Shown here piece after piece: positions 60,951 to 64,000 of a stretch of DNA of 64,000 bases. This DNA comes from Candidatus Mediterraneibacter guildfordensis (GTDB lineage: Bacteria > Bacillota > Clostridia > Lachnospirales > Lachnospiraceae), in assembly GCA_019112735.1 (NCBI GenBank), contig DXIS01000037.1, positions 1 through 64,000 of the forward strand, read 5' to 3'. How positions within the stretch are numbered: position 1 is the first letter of the stretch; each line of letters starts with the position of its first letter. The notes under the pieces are model-generated. The model saw only the letters and a list, made by a program, of their open reading frames with translations. It was not told the DNA's origin and ran no database searches. The position numbers were made by a program, and so were the translations under genes.

Positions 60951-62535
60951 TCTGAAACTCTTCTTTCCCACATGAATTATTTCCGTTCAGGATGCGCTCC
61001 TCGCGCCGCTGACAGGTAAGCAGGATCACCTGCTCCCTCCCGCTTCCCAACCATTGTAATACAGATCCCAGTCTTTTGTCATCATAAAATGCAAATACGT
61101 CGTCCAGTATGACCGGGAAGGGCTCCTCCAGAAGGACGTCCGCAGCCGCCATCCGAAGCGCAAAATAGATCTGCTCCAGGGTCCCCCGGCTCAGGCGCTC
61201 CGCCGGGATCCGCCTCTGTCCGTCCCAGACCGTGATCCGGAATCCGTTCTTCGACCTTCCCGCTTCCACGGACCGGTACCGCCCGTCCGTGATCCGGGCA
61301 AATATCTCCGACATCCGGTCGCTGATCCGCCGTTCCATCCCGTCACCGGAAAGTTTCGCCGCTTCCTTCAGCTGTTCCTCCGCCAGGGCCAGCGCCCGGC
61401 ACCGCTCCTCCAGCCTGTACCGGCGTTCGCTTTTCCCGGTTTCTTCATACTGCTCCCGGAGATTCCCGCGGCGCAGCTCCCTGTCCCGGTACTCTGCACG
61501 GATATGGGCCAGCTCCCCTGCCAGACGGCTCCGGTTTTCCTCCCCATCCTCCGCCGGCACAGCCGCAGATCCCGGGATCTCATCAACGCGCCCGGCACTC
61601 CGCACCGCCCATATCTTGCGAAACAGAATAATTGCTCCCGCAAGAAGAAGCGTGATCCCGGCGAGCAGTACCGCCTCCCGGATCTCCTTTCCTGCCGGGA
61701 ACGGGAACCCGGGCACTGCGCCGGCTCCGGCCAGCACCGCACCGGCCAGTACAGCCAGGATCCCGGGAAGGGCGGACCGGATGCCCTGCCGCTTACCATG
61801 CCGTTTCCCCGTCCCGCGCTTCTCCCGTGCTTCTTTCTTCTCCGCCTGTCCGTCATCCAGGCGTTCCTTCTTTTCTTTATACTCGGCTTCCAGACGCTGC
61901 ATATCCCGCTCCAGGTAACGGATCTCCCGCTGAAGGTCCGTGCGGACCTCATCTTCCGCATCCGTCTCCGTCCGCAGTTCCCGCTCCGTCTCCCGCCGCT
62001 TCCCGTTAAGGATCTGCAGTGCGCCGCTCAGATTATACACTCCGCCGCCGGTCTCATAATAATTCGCCGCGTAGTCCGCCAGCGCCTCGGCCAGTTCCTT
62101 CCCCGGCTCCGACTTCAGCTGACCCACTGACACCGTACTGTCGAACACGCCCGGCGTCATGCCGCCCAGCAGCATCTCCAGGTCCCCGTTCTCCACGGAC
62201 AGTTCCTCGCCGTCATCCTCGCAGACCAGGGACGCCCGCCTCGTATAGCGGGCAAAATCACGTTCCAGCCTGAACCGCCTGCCGCCGCATGTAAAGCGCA
62301 TAACGCCGCCGTAGACGCCGGGTTCGTCCCAGGGTTCATACCGCGTAAAATCGTCATTCGCCGCCGCGCGGCCCCGGCCCCGGTCCAGCCCGAAGAGCAT
62401 CGCCCGGATGAACGCGTGCAGCGTCGTCTTGCCGAACTCATTGTCCCCGGTGATGATCTGAAGCCCCCTGCCCAGATAAAAATGCCGGTCCGAGAGCCTG
62501 CCGAATTTTCTGATGTAGAGTTCTGTAATTACCAT
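60931..62535 (-). CDS. yhaN: YhaN-like (SbcC/Rad50-type) AAA ATPase with membrane hairpin
   Basis: The 534-aa protein has an SMC/Rad50-like head split by a coiled coil: P-loop GDNEFGKTT (30-38), a coiled coil (about 185-235), a hydrophobic helical pair in the middle (ALPGILAVLAGAVLAGAGAV and VLLAGITLLLAGAIILF), a second coiled coil (about 350-410), then signature RLSRGTLEQIYFAL and Walker B FPVILDDVFAFYDD. Bacillus YhaN also has a central membrane pair. It is shorter than SbcC. GAGGAC precedes the ATG at 62535. It overlaps cca and follows yhaO by 10 nt. Confidence 0.88.
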   Translation of the reverse strand: MVITELYIRKFGRLSDRHFYLGRGLQIITGDNEFGKTTLHAFIRAMLFGLDRGRGRAAANDDFTRYEPWDEPGVYGGVMRFTCGGRRFRLERDFARYTRRASLVCEDDGEELSVENGDLEMLLGGMTPGVFDSTVSVGQLKSEPGKELAEALADYAANYYETGGGVYNLSGALQILNGKRRETERELRTETDAEDEVRTDLQREIRYLERDMQRLEAEYKEKKERLDDGQAEKKEAREKRGTGKRHGKRQGIRSALPGILAVLAGAVLAGAGAVPGFPFPAGKEIREAVLLAGITLLLAGAIILFRKIWAVRSAGRVDEIPGSAAVPAEDGEENRSRLAGELAHIRAEYRDRELRRGNLREQYEETGKSERRYRLEERCRALALAEEQLKEAAKLSGDGMERRISDRMSEIFARITDGRYRSVEAGRSKNGFRITVWDGQRRIPAERLSRGTLEQIYFALRMAAADVLLEEPFPVILDDVFAFYDDKRLGSVLQWLGSGREQVILLTCQRREERILNGNNSCGKEEFQNEDKFA

Positions 62536-62545
62536 TGTCCCGTCC

Positions 62546-63601
62546 TCACTGCCGCCTGCTCTCAAGCAGCGCTTCAACGCCCTCGCACAGCGCCTCGTAC
62601 TCCGTGCTGCCTTCCCGGCACCCCCGGAACCGCCCGATATATCTTCCCAGGATCGTATCGGCATGTTCCGCATAAAGCCGTTCAAAATCATAGGCCGGGC
62701 CTGTCTCATCCACGATCTCCAGAATATTCCTGCCGCCGGCCATCCGGGATACATCGAATCGGACTTCCGGATCACGCTTCCCTTTCAGCACGATCTTGTA
62801 AATATTCTGGTTTCCATGTTCATCCGTCAGTTTCCAGATATGTCTTGCAACACTCCCGGTCGTATCCTCCGCCCCGACCTCAACCGACAGATGGATGTAT
62901 TCTCTTGACGCACAGGGCACCCATTCCGTGCGCACGCCCTGGTTGGTGATCTCCCCCTTCACATACCCGTGCGGCCCGGTGTCATTCCGGTCCGCCGGCT
63001 CCAGCGCGCCCGCGTAAATGATCCGGTCCCGCTCAAGCACCTGCGGCTTATGGATATGCCCCAGCGCGATATAGTCAAAACCGGCCCCTCCCAGCTTCCG
63101 CCGGTCAAAGGGGATATGCCGGTCATCCCCGCCGTGGGCCAGCAGGATCTCATGCCTTCGCACGCCGGCGGCCCGCACATGGTTATAGAGCGGCTCCGTG
63201 ATCTCCCGGCTGTGATAACTCAGGCCGTACACCGCCGTGTCAAGCTCCGGGAAATCCGCATACTGCATCGTCTCCCCGAAGAGCGGATACACATTCTCAC
63301 TCCACCGGAACGTCCGGTAATTGGAATTCTTCCCGATATAGTCATGATTGCCCGCGATCAGGACCACCTTCGTATGCGTCAGTTCCGAGAACAGATAGTC
63401 CGCCTCCTTCAGTTCACGCACCAGCGGCTGCCGGTGGAACAGATCCCCCGCGATCAGCAGAAGGTCCGTCTGCTCCTCCTCGCACACCCCGAGCACATGT
63501 TCAAATGTCTCCCACAGTTCCCGCGCCCGGCCTTCGCTGTACAGCGGCCCCGCGTCCGGCCGCGCGCCCAGATGGACGTCCGCGATATGGATAAACCGCA
63601 T
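62546..63601 (-). CDS. yhaO: YhaO-like (SbcD/Mre11-type) metallophosphoesterase
   Basis: The 351-aa protein has all Mre11 nuclease motifs: IHIADVHLG, LIAGDLFHR, LIAGNHDY, LLAHGGDD and ALGHIHKPQ, followed by a capping domain and a C-terminal helical part that docks the ATPase. It is the nuclease partner of the YhaN-like ATPase encoded 10 nt downstream. GGAGGAG precedes the ATG at 63601. The pair probably acts in DNA end processing or repair, by analogy with SbcCD and with YhaO/YhaN. Confidence 0.9.
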   Translation of the reverse strand: MRFIHIADVHLGARPDAGPLYSEGRARELWETFEHVLGVCEEEQTDLLLIAGDLFHRQPLVRELKEADYLFSELTHTKVVLIAGNHDYIGKNSNYRTFRWSENVYPLFGETMQYADFPELDTAVYGLSYHSREITEPLYNHVRAAGVRRHEILLAHGGDDRHIPFDRRKLGGAGFDYIALGHIHKPQVLERDRIIYAGALEPADRNDTGPHGYVKGEITNQGVRTEWVPCASREYIHLSVEVGAEDTTGSVARHIWKLTDEHGNQNIYKIVLKGKRDPEVRFDVSRMAGGRNILEIVDETGPAYDFERLYAEHADTILGRYIGRFRGCREGSTEYEALCEGVEALLESRRQ

Positions 63602-63621
63602 CCTTTTCTCCTCCCCACTAT

Positions 63622-63669
63622 AAAAAGAAGGAGCGCAGACGGCCGCCATTCATGCCGGTCATCCTGCGC
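63622..63669 (-). terminator. Possible terminator of asnS
   Basis: GCGCAG (63633-63638) and CTGCGC (63664-63669) with inner partial pairing (GGCC/CCGG) form an imperfect hairpin followed on the minus strand by TCCTTCTTTTTA. It lies 63 nt after the asnS stop and overlaps the yhaO leader. Confidence 0.4.
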
Positions 63670-63732
63670 CCACATTCATCTTCATCCTGCACTGCCCTTT
63701 GCCGTGCCGGCCGGGACATTTCCCCCGGTCTT

Positions 63733-64000
63733 CTACAGCTCGCAGTTATTGACGGTCCTCGGGAACGGGATCACGTCGCGGATATTGGACATTCCCGTCA
63801 GGTACATCACGCACCGTTCGAACCCGAGTCCGAATCCCGCGTGGCGTGTAGAACCGTATTTTCTCAGATCCAGATAGAAGCCGTAGTCCTCTTCCTTCAG
63901 TCCCAGCTCTCTCATCCGGTTCAGAAGCTTGTCATAATCATCCTCTCTCTGGCTGCCGCCGATGATCTCGCCGATCCCCGGCACCAGGCAGTCCACAGCC
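63733..64000 (-). CDS. asnS: Asparagine--tRNA ligase, C-terminal part (cut by window edge)
   Basis: Only the last 88 codons are present. They read [39 protein letters not shown] and [20 protein letters not shown], ending [15 protein letters not shown]. This is motif 3 (GFGLGFERC) and the end of a class IIb synthetase. The C-terminal FPRT and GSQRED patterns fit AsnS; AspS differs here. It would be upstream of yhaO on the same strand. Confidence 0.9.
   Translation of the reverse strand, partial: AVDCLVPGIGEIIGGSQREDDYDKLLNRMRELGLKEEDYGFYLDLRKYGSTRHAGFGLGFERCVMYLTGMSNIRDVIPFPRTVNNCEL

Overview
The window looks like a chromosomal segment of a Gram-positive, low-to-mid GC anaerobe of the Clostridia, most plausibly Lachnospiraceae. 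The reasons are T-box and SAM-I leaders, L33 with two CxxC zinc knuckles, KtrAB-type potassium uptake, a YtrA-type GntR/ABC operon, and the conserved string hup - rqcP - yabP - yabQ - divIC - spoIIE - tilS - hpt - ftsH known from Bacillus and Clostridia. Nearly all genes run on the minus strand. No rRNA, tRNA, CRISPR array, prophage or transposase gene was recognised. Species cannot be named from sequence alone.

Layout. 1-1.7 kb: rpmG-secE-nusG-rplK-rplA(partial) transcription/translation operon behind a strong promoter. 1.7-6.8 kb: AI-2E-family permease, a radical SAM/SPASM-like enzyme, a first FtsH and an unknown coiled-coil protein. 7-13.6 kb: a TetR regulator and a complete ugpC-A-E-B importer with glycerophosphodiesterase and a HAD-IIA phosphatase, apparently for glycerophosphodiester/G3P scavenging. 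13.9-18 kb: ornithine carbamoyltransferase, a SpoU-type rRNA methyltransferase and ktrAB. 18-20 kb: small Cys-containing proteins, a ladder of short hairpins, a four-helix-type protein and a DnaQ-like exonuclease. 20-24 kb: pheST behind a T-box. 24-27.4 kb: divergent five-gene ABC/GntR operon with a large palindromic operator. 27.4-31.3 kb: cstA behind a second, divergent-looking T-box, VanZ, a YfcE-type phosphodiesterase and an orphan transcription unit without a normal ORF. 31.3-35 kb: AAA ATPase/DUF4143, MarR-YczE, PadR-DUF2812. 35-38.3 kb: OmpR-type two-component system and metK behind a SAM-I riboswitch. 38.3-49.6 kb: CapA, MurA, shikimate kinase, FHA protein, DUF1015, SEC-C-tagged methionine aminopeptidase, TatD-linked radical SAM protein, ECF S component with pyridoxal kinase, and a GH13 enzyme. 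49.6-58.4 kb: second ftsH-hpt-tilS-spoIIE-divIC-yabQ-yabP-rqcP, hup, and phosphoglucomutase. 58.5-64 kb: CotS, CCA-adding enzyme, YhaN/YhaO (SbcCD-like) pair and the asnS C-terminus.

Most of the window is housekeeping. The points that stand out are regulatory or structural: a T-box-like leader in front of cstA whose specifier and tail bases together suggest alanine; a promoter-to-terminator unit with three Shine-Dalgarno-like sites but only 3- and 5-codon minigenes; a five-hairpin ladder flanked by a direct repeat; a 12-bp stem that would hide the cotS ribosome binding site; and a SpoIIE that lacks the membrane domain.
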